64,000 nt of DNA, taken from assembly GCA_964017125.1 (NCBI GenBank), contig OZ024915.1:16546480-16610479 (forward strand), written 5' to 3'. Below the pieces are notes generated by a model. It worked only from the letters and a program-made list of their open reading frames with translations. It was not told the DNA's origin and did no database searches. Made by a program: the position numbers and the translations under genes. Every line of letters begins with the position of its first letter. The stretch's first letter is position 1. This document shows positions 32,839-42,920 of this stretch, in pieces. The stretch is from Flabesymbios commensalis (taxonomy: Eukaryota; Annelida; Polychaeta; Terebellida; Flabelligeridae).

Positions 32839-33172
32839 TCCTACCTGTACAAGCGAGCGGGGGCCTAGGGTAGTGGTTAGCACCGCTGCCTTTCACGCTT
32901 TCGGGGTTTGTTTCCCGGTCTTGGCGGTGTGAAAGAAACAAATGTTTCTTCCCCGCTCACTCGTAAAGACTCAATATTGTGAGGAGCCTCCGTGACCGAG
33001 AGGTAGCGTGCTCGGCCTCAGAACGCCAGGGCTCGAATTTCGCATCCTATGTCTGTAGGGCAGTGTCATCTGACTCATCTCACCATCCTCGGGAGGTTCT
33101 TCTGGCCCAATTAAGCCTATGTGTGCACAAAAGTGGCCTAGAGCCCGATTCATTTCATTTTCCTACCTGTAC
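32839..33172 (+). mobile_element. Two-headed SINE with 12-bp target duplication at a splice donor
   Basis: Insert 32851-33160 (310 bp) lies between exact copies of TCCTACCTGTAC (32839-32850 and 33161-33172). It has two tRNA-like heads in series. The first, about 32862-32965, has GTAGTGGTTAGCACCGC (A-box-like) and GGGGTTTGTTTCCCGG (B-box-like), nearest tRNA-Glu/Val. The second, from about 32976, is the SINE-1 head with CCGAGAGGTAGCG and GGGCTCGAATTTCG, nearest tRNA-Ser/Leu. The SINE-1 tail follows, ending CATTTCATTT. On the minus strand the duplicated 12 bp reads GTACAGGTAGGA, the exon 3 donor. Confidence 0.88.
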
Positions 33173-33392
33173 GTGTGGCTCCCAGCATGAGCACTCTGAA
33201 CATGTAGGCATACTCTGGTCCCTGCTCGTCCTCCCCCAGCTTGGCCGGCATGGCGGGATCCTCATGGATCTCTATCCGCGGGGACCCCATGTCCGCCAGA
33301 CTCACCACCGTCCCCAGCTGACGATGACGTAATACGTCACGTGACAACATGTACAGAGCAGCACTCACGTTACGACCTGTGCGGGCACTCAC
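33167..33392 (-). CDS. Tandem-Rab GTPase, exon 3 (end of domain 1, linker, start of domain 2)
   Basis: A 226-nt exon after acceptor CATTTTTTTCAG, starting with VSARTGRNV, the G5 SAK-like motif of domain 1. It then encodes an inter-domain linker of about 45 residues (acidic HEDPAMPAKLGEDEQGPEY part) and the first strand of domain 2, MFRVLMLGATRTG. One exon thus carries the end of one GTPase and the start of the next, which rules out two separate genes. The donor GTAGGA (33161-33166) cuts the domain 2 P-loop inside its last glycine codon, in phase 1. This donor lies inside the 12-bp target duplication of the SINE at 32851-33160. Confidence 0.93.
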
Positions 33393-33993
33393 CTGAAAAA
33401 AATGGAGAGATTGTTATAGGCTATTACTGAAAATAATACTTTTTATCTTTTCTCTTAGAATCCTAACTTTTCTGATAGAAAAAAGAGAAAGTCAAGATAA
33501 GACCAAAGCTTAGATTTTTAGAAATATGTACCCAATAATACTCTCTTAAGTTTCCTCTGTTGATAAACACATTCTAAGTGGAGACCTAGTTATATGCATT
33601 TTGTTTGGGTTTTTGATTGTTTGATACATTACGACTTGTGTGTTAAACTAGCTGTCGTACAAACCTCATTCAACAAACGGTTTTGTTTACATCCTGTACA
33701 TCGCACGCACAGCTGACGTCAATTCGTTGAATCTTAATAATCCCCCATATCTGAGGATGAGTCAACGTCTCATTTAAAGTTACTAGTCCTAATAGTAAAG
33801 TTTTAAAATAGTTTTTCTTTCAAGCTGGAATTGGGAAGTGATTTTCCATCTGCATATAATATCTGCAGATTAAAAATCAATTCACATTTCCAGTTTTAAA
33901 TTATATACTACTAGGCTCATGAATTTTAGCGATGTCAGTCCATAAAAGGTTAAAATAAACACATAGATCACATAAATCAATGGCAGCATATAC
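33393..33993. other. Intron 2 of the tandem-Rab gene
   Basis: Intron between exons 2 and 3; AT-rich, no recognised element. Confidence 0.5.
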
Positions 33994-34290
33994 CTCGATA
34001 TGTTGTAGACCTTCAGGTATTGCCCACTCCTTGGCCTGGGAGGCAGTGACTGCCGCCTTATGACGTAGATCCTGCTTGTTGCCCAGTAGCATCTCTGGTA
34101 GCTTCCTGTCCGGGGAGCATCGCTTTACGTGTTTCCGCCAGCGAGGTATGTCCACAAAGCTAGAGGAGTCTGTGACGTCATACACGTAAATAATGGCGTC
34201 CGCCTGACGTATGTGTTTAGCGGCGAGCCAGAGGAAGCTCTCCTGGCCTGACACGTCCCATAGGTGAAGCTTCACCAGGCTACCGTCTAC
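33994..34290 (-). CDS. Tandem-Rab GTPase, exon 2 (switch II and NKxD of domain 1)
   Basis: A 297-nt exon, phase 0 at both ends (acceptor TTTGTTCCTCCAG, donor GTATAT). It encodes residues 55-153: VDGSLVKLHLWDVSGQE with Gln70 at the catalytic position (WDTAGQE in typical Rabs), the strand IIYVYDVTDSSSF, and the guanine-specificity motif GNKQDL (residues 124-129). The YYRGA Rab motif is replaced by KHIRQAD. All elements for GTP binding and hydrolysis are present, so domain 1 may be an active GTPase. Confidence 0.92.
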
Positions 34291-34309
34291 CTGGAGGAAC
34301 AAATAAATG

Positions 34310-34570
34310 AATGAATTTATCAGAGATAGAGAGATACATGTGAATAATGAATGAACGAAGGAAAGAATGAATGGATTGATAAATGAATGAATGAATGAAT
34401 GAATGAATGAATGAATGAATGAATGAATGAATGAATGAATGATTGAATGAATGAATGAATGAATGAATGAATGAATGAATGAATGAATGAATATATGAAT
34501 GAATGAATTAAATAATGATTAAATGATTGAATAAATGCACGAAGAAAAGGAATGAATAGACGAAAACAAT
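34310..34570. repeat. ATGA/GAAT microsatellite
   Basis: Long run of GAAT units, nearly pure at 34382-34490, in intron 1 of the tandem-Rab gene. Diffuse ATGAATG-rich sequence continues at 34740-35035. Confidence 0.95.
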
Positions 34571-35491
34571 TAAATGAATGTTTAAAATATTTATTAATTC
34601 ATTCATTTATTCATTCAAATTAAAGTCTACTCCCTAATTTAAATAACAACTGAATGACGGCGGAGATTGGCTGATCTTGTAATGTGACAGGCTGAACCTT
34701 CGATTGGTCCGGGGTAGAATATCAGACTTGTTCCGATAATTGAATGGATGAATGAAAAAAGAACAGAAACGAATAAACGAATGAGTGAATGGATTAATAT
34801 GTAAATAAATCAAGAAATAAATAATGTATTAATGATTTAATGAATGAATGACAAATTATTGCTTGAATGACTGAAAGCTTGAATGGATAAACAATAAAGA
34901 AAAAACAAATGTTTCAATAAATGAATGGATCAATAATAAAATAATGAATAAACTAATGGATAAATAAATGATTGAATGGATGAATGCTTAAGAAATGAAT
35001 AAGCAAATGAATAATTAAATGAATGAATGACAGTCCCATATCGGGCGGAATTCAACAATTATGTATGTTGCTCAAAAGGATCGAAGTCTTGTATCAATAA
35101 ACAGTTTTATTCCTAGTTTTCAAGCAAATTTGTTGCAAAAATGTCCTCTCCACGAAATCTGAAAAAACATTTGCATCCATCCATCCAGAAATGCATTTGC
35201 AAAAAGACTGTTTTGCACAATGTTAAATGTGTATTAATATTTGCACAAATTATGGTAGTTTTAATAATTACCTAAGTCTCTGATGCGAATGAGTGTGTGT
35301 GCTAGCATTAACATATACATATACATCTTTAAGAAGCATATTTAAGAAGCATGAACTCATTTTAAGTTTAGAATAATCTTATTTTTTTAATTTATACTTA
35401 TTCTGATAGTATATCGTCGATTTTAATAACATTTGTACGGAAATGATCGAATAATATGTTCAATCATAGAAAACACTATTATATACATAGA
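34571..35491. other. Intron 1 of the tandem-Rab gene
   Basis: Low-complexity ATGA-rich sequence to about 35035, then ordinary AT-rich intron. No coding motif. Confidence 0.45.
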
Positions 35492-35545
35492 CCATAATGC
35501 TGGTTTAATGTTGGCCAGCCGTCTGCGACGCTGGCCCGACATTAA
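35492..35545. mobile_element. C-element core, copy 11
   Basis: TTTAATGTTGGCCAGCCG to GCTGGCCCGACATTAA; outer arms missing. Its last bases overlap the TTAA of the next MITE. Confidence 0.55.
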
Positions 35546-35903
35546 CTCTTTCAGTGCGGGGACCGACTTTAAACTTCAACATCTGACTTCCATAGACATG
35601 ATAGACGTCAGATTCTGACGTCTAAATTCGGTCCCAGCACTGAAAGAGTAAACTATTTATAAAGGCCATAGACCCATAACATAGGTATTCAAATGAAGTG
35701 GAAAGAGCTAAGTAAGACATTTATGGAGATTGCAAATAAAAAAGAAACCCTTTGGTCTCCATCCCAGCAAACACGAGACATTCAATCAAGGTTGTTTCAA
35801 TGTTGGGCCACCGTCTGCGACGCTGGCCCAACATTGAAACAACCTTGGCTGAACGTCACGTGTTTGCTAGGATGCCTTATACACAAATATTTCAGCGCTT
35901 TAA
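35542..35903. mobile_element. MITE family B, copy 9, with a nested C-element
   Basis: TTAACTCTTTCAGTGCGGG to TCAGCGCTTTAA, with the GACGTCAGATTCTGACG hairpin at the left. The C-element at 35763-35871 interrupts its GGTCTCCAT/GCCTTATAC segment. It ends about 50 bp from the exon 1 donor. Confidence 0.75.
35763..35871. mobile_element. C-element, copy 12, nested in B copy 9
   Basis: CCCAGCAAACACGAGAC to GTCACGTGTTTGCTAGG, flanked on both sides by AT. Because the host MITE is known, the insertion edges are exact and show at most a 2-bp duplication. Confidence 0.85.
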
Positions 35904-35954
35904 GAACAAAAAGAACCTTGCCATAGTGTCTCACGTTCGCTGGGATAAGCCTAC

Positions 35955-36116
35955 CTCTAATACTCTTGCGTCATAGTCCACACCCACAGTGGCCGCGTAT
36001 TTATCAGCAAAGCTGTGCTGGGCTAACTTCTCCACCAATGCGCTCTTTCCTGATTTTGGGTTGCCTAGCAGCACAATTTGTATCTCTGTGGACACCTCAG
36101 GTGATGTTCGCTCCAT
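35955..36116 (-). CDS. Tandem-Rab GTPase, exon 1 (start, P-loop and switch I of domain 1)
   Basis: First coding exon. ATG at 36116 sits in a good context (A at -3, G at +4). It encodes 54 residues: a short acidic leader, the P-loop GNPKSGKS (residues 18-25) with Lys24/Ser25, and switch I ATVGVDY with Thr43, the Rab-type IGVDF-like motif (RabF1). The exon ends in phase 0 at a GTAGGC donor. Rab proteins are membrane-traffic GTPases that switch between GDP and GTP forms. The gene is five exons, 1179 nt, 392 residues, with every phase in agreement. No prenylation cysteine occurs at the C-terminus. Confidence 0.9.
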
Positions 36117-37127
36117 TGTAGAGCTTCAGGTATGTATGCCCGTGATGTGACTCAAACTGAAACAGAGGTTATCGCAAACAATAAGTATAATGAACAAGCC
36201 GCCATGGACATTTTACATTGATTAAAAAGCCATTATCTGATACGTTTATCAACATGATCAAAGATATTGCGTTATCCAATATTTTGAACATTGTAAAAGC
36301 CCGATCATAAAATTTCAAAATAGATCCTGGTTTCGCAAGAAAGTGATTTTGTGAAATTATTTCAGTGTCAGGACTATAATATATGGGTAGGATATTGTTT
36401 TACGTCGTTTTCTGCACATTGGGGCAATGTCACTAGAAATGGGTAAAAAATCCAATCAAATAACCTGGCACTTTAATGGTCATTTGTATGTAGACAGACC
36501 AGACAATGCCCTACTCTTTTGGATCGATGCAAGGCATGATCCCGTAGTGCATTGTCAAATGTTATGATAGACCGATAGCCTATATCATTTAAAACCTACT
36601 AATTAGCTAATATCCACTCTCTTCAATGTAGAATATAGGCTCACAAATGTATATCTTGTGGGATTGGGCTAATGTAATAATTATATTGATCGTCGCTATA
36701 TAGATCTGGTATAGGACACCAGTGATAGCCAATCAGTTTAGGTAGAACACGGTGGGTCAGATCAGCCAAAGTGATGACGAATTATTAAATAAAGAGCCGC
36801 CATTGTTGTTTAGACTATCTATAGGCACTCAAGTGGTTTATGCCCACTAGGGCCACAGGCTCACCTTATTAATCCAACCGTTTTACAGCCAGTCAATCCA
36901 AATATCAGCAGGTTTTTCTCAGACGGTACTTTATTCGATGGCAGATTATGTGTAATGAAAAGCCGACAGAAAACACGAAACCATATAAGAAATGAGACAA
37001 TAAGCATGATAAGCTGGCAAAGTGTGCTGAGATTGTCTGGATAGCAATGTCCACACACTCTATTTAATATCTCCTCGGCACTCTCACCTCTGAGTCTCCT
37101 GGACATGATAATACGAAACGCCGGCTA
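36117..37127. other. Upstream of the tandem-Rab gene
   Basis: Should hold its 5' UTR and promoter. I see no TATA box at a convincing place. A GTTTCAG acceptor-like site on the minus strand near 36160 hints at an upstream non-coding exon. Confidence 0.35.
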
Positions 37128-37222
37128 CCCAGCAAACACGGAACATTCACCCAATGTTGGTTTAAGGTTGAGTCGCTGATCCAATATTAAACCAACATTC
37201 GGTGAATATATCGAGTTTCCTG
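37128..37222. mobile_element. C-element, copy 13
   Basis: CCCAGCAAACACGGAAC, then ACCCAATGTTGGTTTAAGG and inverse; right end worn. Confidence 0.65.
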
Positions 37223-37250
37223 ACTAACTTTTATACCATCCAGATAAAAC

Positions 37251-37335
37251 GAGGTGCTGTTGGTTTGATGTTGGGTCAATGTCGAAGACGGCGGACCAAC
37301 GTTAAAACAACATTAGCTCAGCGTATTGTATGTCC
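37251..37335. mobile_element. C-element, copy 14
   Basis: TGTTGGTTTGATGTTGGG to AACATTAGCTCAGCGTATTG; outer termini lost. Confidence 0.55.
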
Positions 37336-37347
37336 TTGGATCTTGAT

Positions 37348-37580
37348 AAGGGGGCCACCATTTGATATCCAGGGGGGGGGGGTGCAGTTTTTGTCGCGGG
37401 CAAATTATTTATTTCACCCGGGCTCGGCGGTGCGCTGAAAATTTCATATTCTATTATATGTTTATATAGAACAGTTCTTGAAGTAAATTATTTATTTCAC
37501 GCAGAGTCCGCCCGAAATTATTTATTTCAAAAAAACCTCCAGCTCCCCCCCCCCCCCCCTGGAAATTGAATGGTGGCCCT
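37348..37580. mobile_element. Foldback element with GGGCCACCATTTGA-like ends
   Basis: GGGGCCACCATTTGATATCC plus a poly-G run at the left, poly-C plus GGAAATTGAATGGTGGCCC at the right. The interior repeats AAATTATTTATTTCA three times. Family not recognised. Confidence 0.6.
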
Positions 37581-37639
37581 CTAACTCAGCTCAGCTTCAG
37601 ACCAATGCTTAACCAGCGTACAACTTGGGCACGGGTTGC

Positions 37640-38080
37640 TCAATGTAAACTGATTAATGATATATAAGCAAGCAGATTAAATGTCCTTATTATGAGGCCT
37701 ACAGTATATAATTTGATATTGTGGTGGTGCACTGATTAATGATATATATAGGCTCTATATAAGAAATAACTTTATATAGCCTACATATATTTATCTGTAT
37801 TTATATCTATAGGCCTAATATCTATATCTATATCTATATAAAGTTATTGATATAAGCTAGCAGGTTAAATATCATTATTATGAGATATAGACCTACAGCA
37901 CATAATTATGTTATTGTGGTTGTGCACTGATTAATGATATAGGCTATATAAGCTAGAACTTTATACATCCTATATCTATATCTATATCAAGTTCTTGATA
38001 CAATCAAGCAGGTTAAATGTGCTTATTATTAGATACCACCGTATATGCTATTGTGGTAATGCACTATTATATGTATGTGT
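37640..38080. repeat. Three diverged tandem units of about 150-190 bp
   Basis: AGCAGGTTAAAT, CTTATTATGAG, ATTGTGGTGGTGCACTG and TATATCTATATC blocks recur at about 37672, 37858 and 38005. Confidence 0.75.
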
Positions 38081-38327
38081 TGAGTAGGCAGCTATACATC
38101 CAGCTGCGTGAAAAGGTAATATTATTTGATACGAGATTGTGTGTGGAATAAAAAAATGTGCGTCACCTCGGTGTTAAAATTATGTAAATGCCACTTTAAA
38201 AAGGCCCATAGTAGATCAAATTCCAGAGAGAGCTCTTGCCACATAAATGAGCACCACATTGCATGTTTTCAATTAAATGCTTTCAAATAAAAGTGATGAA
38301 ATTGACCTGAATAAGTGTATATTTGAT

Positions 38328-38514
38328 TTAACCCTTAAAGCGCTAAACACGACTATAGTCGTTCTTGATCTGTTTTATTAGCATATTAAACCACAGTTAT
38401 TGGGAGCAAAATGTGTATTTAAACATCAAGATTTGCAAATGTATGGTCTCAAATTAAACAAATGTGAGTAATTTAAAAAAATTAAATTACTTCATTTAGC
38501 GCTTTAAGGGTTGA
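38328..38514. mobile_element. MITE family A, copy 16, lacking the palindrome
   Basis: TTAACCCTTAAAGCGCTAAA to TTTAGCGCTTTAAGGGTTGA gives 16-bp inverted ends, and the TTTAAACATCAAGATTTGC segment is kept. The central palindrome is deleted, so the palindrome is not needed to recognise the family. Confidence 0.75.
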
Positions 38515-38877
38515 TATACATGTATTGTACTTTGTATATTCTTTATATTTACCTGAGAGTCGCTGCACCTATGCATGTGACAAGAGAAATAAAAATGAAA
38601 ACAACAATTATATCCAGTTAATCAGTAACGTTATAATTGTTTAATGTGCATAGTGCCCAGTGATCTCTGCGTGGCATGATTATAAGTGGTTTATGTTTAT
38701 ATAAAGTTTGTGAGTGTGATTATGAACAAATATAATGTAACCATATCCACGTTGTTTCACAAACCCAAATTTAAACGAAATAAATGCGCAGACATAAGTT
38801 GAGTTTATAGGCTATATTTTTGGAAATCAATTTTTTATTTCACATTCAGATCATAGATATATTATCCTATCCCAGGA
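38515..38877. other. Intergenic, no gene seen
   Basis: No gene or repeat recognised. Confidence 0.4.
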
Positions 38878-38987
38878 CCCAGCAAACATGATACGTTGGC
38901 CCAACGTTGGTTTATTGTTGGTCCACCGTCTACGACGTTGGCCAAACAGTAAACCAGCGCTGGGCCAAACGTCTCATGTTTTCTGGG
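38878..38987. mobile_element. C-element, copy 15
   Basis: CCCAGCAAACATGATACG to CGTCTCATGTTTTCTGGG, flanked by GA on both sides; centre GGTCCACCGTCTACGACG. Confidence 0.75.
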
Positions 38988-39389
38988 GAACAGTATGCGG
39001 TAACCAATATAGTGTAGTTTAATACTGGTGATAATGCCATGTTTTGCAGGAGCTATCTCTCCACAAACCACACAGTGCGTGTCGCGGCATATTGACATAG
39101 CGTATTGTGTCGGCCAGAACGTGCAAACTTAACCCATTCCATGCTAGGCCCGCATTATTATATAATAAGATTTCAATTTATTTTTATGCAAAGTAAAATA
39201 CCACTGGAATCAGTACAAACAAGATTATCATTATTTTTTTCAACGGAATACAATTTAAAAAATATAATTTATAAAAAATATGTCAAATAATTTCCGGAGA
39301 CGAATATATTACATTGTTTTTTAAATGCACAAGAAGACGATTTACTTGCCTGATTATAGTTTGCCTTTAAAAGTCTGAAATAGACATTT
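38988..39389. other. Intergenic, no gene seen
   Basis: No gene or repeat recognised. Confidence 0.4.
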
Positions 39390-39480
39390 AAATTTTCAAT
39401 CATTTGATGTTGTGTCTCATTGCTAACGCAAATTTCAGCTTCAAAGGACGAAAAATATCTTAATACAAAAAAAAATTAGA
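39390..39480. mobile_element. MITE family E, decayed core
   Basis: TCATTTGATGTTGTG then ATTGCTAACGCAAATTTCAGC and GACGAAAAATAT; a worn palindrome of family E type. Confidence 0.45.
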
Positions 39481-39577
39481 CGGCACATCATCGCAAATAG
39501 AACTATTTGATGAACAGATAATGTATCATGAATTATTTTATCAATTTTAGTGGCATTTTATTTGGTTTCAAATATTC

Positions 39578-39831
39578 TTGACCCTTCTGCTGCAAGAATC
39601 GTATATATACGGTTTCAATCATGTTTTAGATAAATAGATATATCATTTTGGTAAATTTGGTAGGATTATCAATTGGTAGATGCTCAGTTATTTCTAGTAA
39701 TTCAATATTGGAGATGTCTATTTTTCACAAATAGTGATATTTTTCGTCATTTGAAGCTGGAAATTGCGTCAGCAATTCCAGCTTCAAATGAATAAAAATA
39801 AAAGTAAACAATTCAGCAGCATAAGGGTTAA
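39578..39831. mobile_element. MITE family E, copy 2
   Basis: TTGACCCTTCTGCTGC to CAGCAGCATAAGGGTTAA with the palindrome CATTTGAAGCTGGAAATTGC and inverse near the right end. Reverse of copy 1. Confidence 0.7.
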
Positions 39832-39927
39832 ACCTGTGCATATAGCAGCACAAGGAATGAAAATATGGTTTTCAAAATTCTGAGAATAGGAGATAGAAAG
39901 CTATGGTGGACATCAGTGCTATGTGAG

Positions 39928-40169
39928 ACAACCCTTTCAGCGCAAAGACCGACTTTATACGTCAGAATCTGACGTCTACAGACGTCAGATTCTGACGTCT
40001 AAAGTCGATCCCCACACTGAAAGAATAAAAATATTCATATTGGTGGTAGACCCATAACATAGGTATTCAAGTGAAGCGGAACGAGGTAACTAAGACATTT
40101 ATGATGATTTCAAATTTGAAAAATTGCTCCATGGCTTAGACAAAAATATGTCAGCTCTGTAAGGGTTAT
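39928..40169. mobile_element. MITE family B, copy 10
   Basis: ACCCTTTCAGCGCAAAGACC to CTCTGTAAGGGTTAT; strong GTCAGAATCTGACGTC hairpin. Confidence 0.75.
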
Positions 40170-40978
40170 TATCTGACTCTCACCTGACAAATACGGTCTC
40201 TTATCGAGAAGTGCAATCCAACCCTTATGTCAACGAGCTGTAGGAGGTTTTCTTGGATAAATCACGATGTGAGACGTGCATGTTTTCACGCCATGTGCTG
40301 ATTTATGACTGCTTTCTACACCTGGGAAAGCGTGCGACGCCTCTACCACACGATTTCTCTATGTGTATTCGTGTCTATGTGCTATACACCTTGTAACTGA
40401 CATTCAAGTTCCCCTTGAAAACTTAGCCAGATTTCGCTTTTTGATTTTGCTGATCCTGCGATGTTGTGTGAGCAGAGGTCCACCAGCAAATGACAATAAT
40501 CTCACGTCATGTAGACTACTACTTTGCTGCCAGAATGACCAGCGTATTGAGCCCGATACACCGAAAAAATAATTATAGAAAATGTTTACTCAACATGTCA
40601 TTACATGATATGATTTGACTTTTGAATTAGAGCGTGGCCTGAAACTAGATTTGGAATATTTTATACTATTAAAAATTTAATTTGCGAAAAAAACATATTT
40701 TTATTCAGGTAAATCCATAATATAGAATGATATATAAATCGCCTTCAGTACGAGGATGGTTAATCCTTATCATACCAAAGTGTCAAGTATTGATTTTTAT
40801 TTGAACGTATTATTTATGAAAAACTGAAGCTAATTATTAATGAAAAATGGACCACTCCCAAATTGAATTATTTGATTAAACTGAGCATATACTGCAAGAC
40901 ATTTTGTTTATTCCAATGTTCGTTTATTTGATTTCAAACTTGCTATAAAACATATACGTAGCCTAGCCTATATATAGT
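40170..40978. other. Intergenic, no gene seen
   Basis: A 69-codon open frame (40363-40572) has no recognisable motif. No element found. Confidence 0.4.
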
Positions 40979-41197
40979 CTTAACACGATAAGCGCGATTT
41001 TAATCCGTTATATTACCCGATTAAATCACTGTCATTGAGAACGAAATGTGTGTTTAAACATCAATATTTGCAAATGTGTGGTCTCAAATTAAACAAACAT
41101 AAGTAATTTTCGCCCACTTGAAGTTGTGGGTCGCGGTAGCGACACACAACTTCAAGTGGGTGAAAATATAAATTATTTAATTTGGCAGGTTGGGCCT
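40979..41197. mobile_element. MITE family A, copy 17
   Basis: TTAACACGATAAGCGCG to TTTGGCAGGTTGGGCC, near-perfect palindrome CCCACTTGAAGTTGTGGG and inverse. Confidence 0.75.
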
Positions 41198-41338
41198 TAG
41201 CAGGACGAGGGCTAATATGCAGCAGGTTTTATGGCGGATTACATTGTCGGATTGACGCAAGGATTATCTGTTATTACACTCAGTCACTAAGCCTACCTCT
41301 TAGAACGGTATACAAACTCCACAGACCAGACACCCATA

Positions 41339-41457
41339 TGGCAAGTAAGCCGGAGACATTGACCCAATGTTGTTGTAATGTTGGGCCAGCGTCGTAGACC
41401 GTGGCACAACATTACAGCAATATTGGGACAATGTCTCATGTTTGCTGGGTGGCAAGT
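41339..41457. mobile_element. C-element, copy 16, with possible 8-bp duplication
   Basis: Element 41347-41449 (worn left end AAGCCGGAGACATTG, right end TCATGTTTGCTGGG) lies between two exact TGGCAAGT octamers. Confidence 0.7.
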
Positions 41458-41987
41458 GAGTTTATAAGAAGGGCCAATTTGAACCAACTGCTAAATATAT
41501 GTCAACGTTTATCAACGTTACACTTTGTACCGGATAAGGTTCTTTAATTTAGACATGCTATTCTGTAATTAAATAGTGATAAATTGTTCAAAATTGTAGC
41601 CAAAGAGTAGGCCTATATATCTCATTTAGACTTTAATAATCAGTTTACTGGAAATTTTTTGGAGATCGGGTTTTCCATAAAATGTTTTTATTGATGAATT
41701 TTGCGTAAACGAAAGCACAAGTACGAAACTCATAAAAAAATCATGTACTTATTGATAACATGTACATGTATATACAGTCATGACTCTAGATCTGTTCTTT
41801 TTAGTATTCCATCGCACCTGGACGGTTACATTAAGTAATTTTATACTTGTATTATATATGCTGTCAAAGATTAGCAAGGATTATACATTTATAATCCTCG
41901 TATTATATCATATTTATGTGTATAAAGTTATGTCACAAATCTATAAATCCGGTGGAAAGTGAATGTCATGCAGGCCTATATTTAACG
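41458..41987. other. Intergenic, no gene seen
   Basis: No gene or repeat recognised. Confidence 0.4.
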
Positions 41988-42096
41988 TTCAAGCAAACAC
42001 AATATACGTCGAGCCGATTTTGTTTTCATGTTGGGCCAGCGTCGCAGACGGTGGCCCAACATGAACACAACATCGGCTTTGCTTGTGTTTTCAGGG
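41988..42096. mobile_element. C-element, copy 17
   Basis: TTCAAGCAAACACAATATACG to TGCTTGTGTTTTCAGGG; arms GTTTTCATGTTGGGCCAGCG and inverse (read in parts). Confidence 0.75.
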
Positions 42097-42419
42097 AAAC
42101 AATGCTCTGCTGTTGTGGACGGTTATCAGATTAAATAATTAAACTTTTTATAGCTAACTTTTTATAGCTACTCTTTTATTTTTTTAAAGATAAGGAGTTC
42201 GCGAATCCCTATTATTAAGAAGGTGTATCTTTCCTATAGTTATAAAGCAGCTGTACAGGAAAATGTTGAAAACAAAATAGGTCGACTCTAGTACTTGAAA
42301 GTCATCTAGATGTCATAAGCCGATCCTTCCATACATGGGGGGGGGGATACAAATATTTGTATCACGCCAAGGGGGGGGGGGGTGGTATTTTTTTACTTGC
42401 CAACTTTTCATTTAAACTG
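42097..42419. other. Intergenic, poly-G tracts
   Basis: Two G-runs (42338-42348 and 42370-42382) flank ATACAAATATTTGTAT; perhaps a remnant of a foldback element like 37348-37580. Confidence 0.4.
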
Positions 42420-42620
42420 AATGAATGAATGGAGTTCTAGGCCACCTTTGTGCACATATAGGCTAAACTGGACCAAGAGAACCTCCCGAGGATGGTGAGA
42501 TAAAACTGCCCTCCTGACACAGGATTGGAAATTCTATTCATGGCAAGTCGAGCACGCTACCTCGCGGTCACGGAGGCTCCCCACAATACTGAATCTTACG
42601 AGTGAGCAGGAAAGGAACAT
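42420..42620 (-). mobile_element. SINE-1 copy with part of the first head
   Basis: Minus-strand order: GCTCACTCGTAAGATTCAG (end of the first head of the two-headed type), GTGGGGAGCCTCCGTGACCG, the worn B-box region, then the SINE-1 tail and a short GAAT run. Shows that the two-headed form at 32851 is not unique. Confidence 0.75.
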
Positions 42621-42814
42621 TTTTTTTTTTAAACTTGAATTTCAGAGCGGAGGACGAGCCCGCGATCTTCGACTTGCGCTGACATATCTGAACACGCTTT
42701 TGACAAAATTAGGGAGGTAATTTTTTTTTAAGGCAGTAAATATGTAACAAGATGTATGCCAAGAAAAACCTGCAGGTCTGTGACAATCGCCCAGCATTAC
42801 GACTAAATTGTGCC

Positions 42815-42920
42815 CTCTGGATAGCTCATTGTCCTAGCTAATCCGGGGCTACTGGATCCGAATCCCGCTGTGGCAGATATTCTTCCTTGCTGCCCAAATA
42901 TACAATGCCCCTGACTCTTC
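42815..42920 (+). mobile_element. Second tRNA-like SINE head
   Basis: GGATAGCTCATTGTCCTAGC (A-box-like) and GGATCCGAATCCCGC (B-box-like) 45 bp apart, then GCAGATATTCTTCC. Different from SINE-1. No target duplication seen. Confidence 0.45.

Noticed and set aside
32979-33332. A 117-codon plus-strand open frame
   Set aside because: It spans the SINE and the antisense of tandem-Rab exon 3, which is clearly coding on the minus strand.
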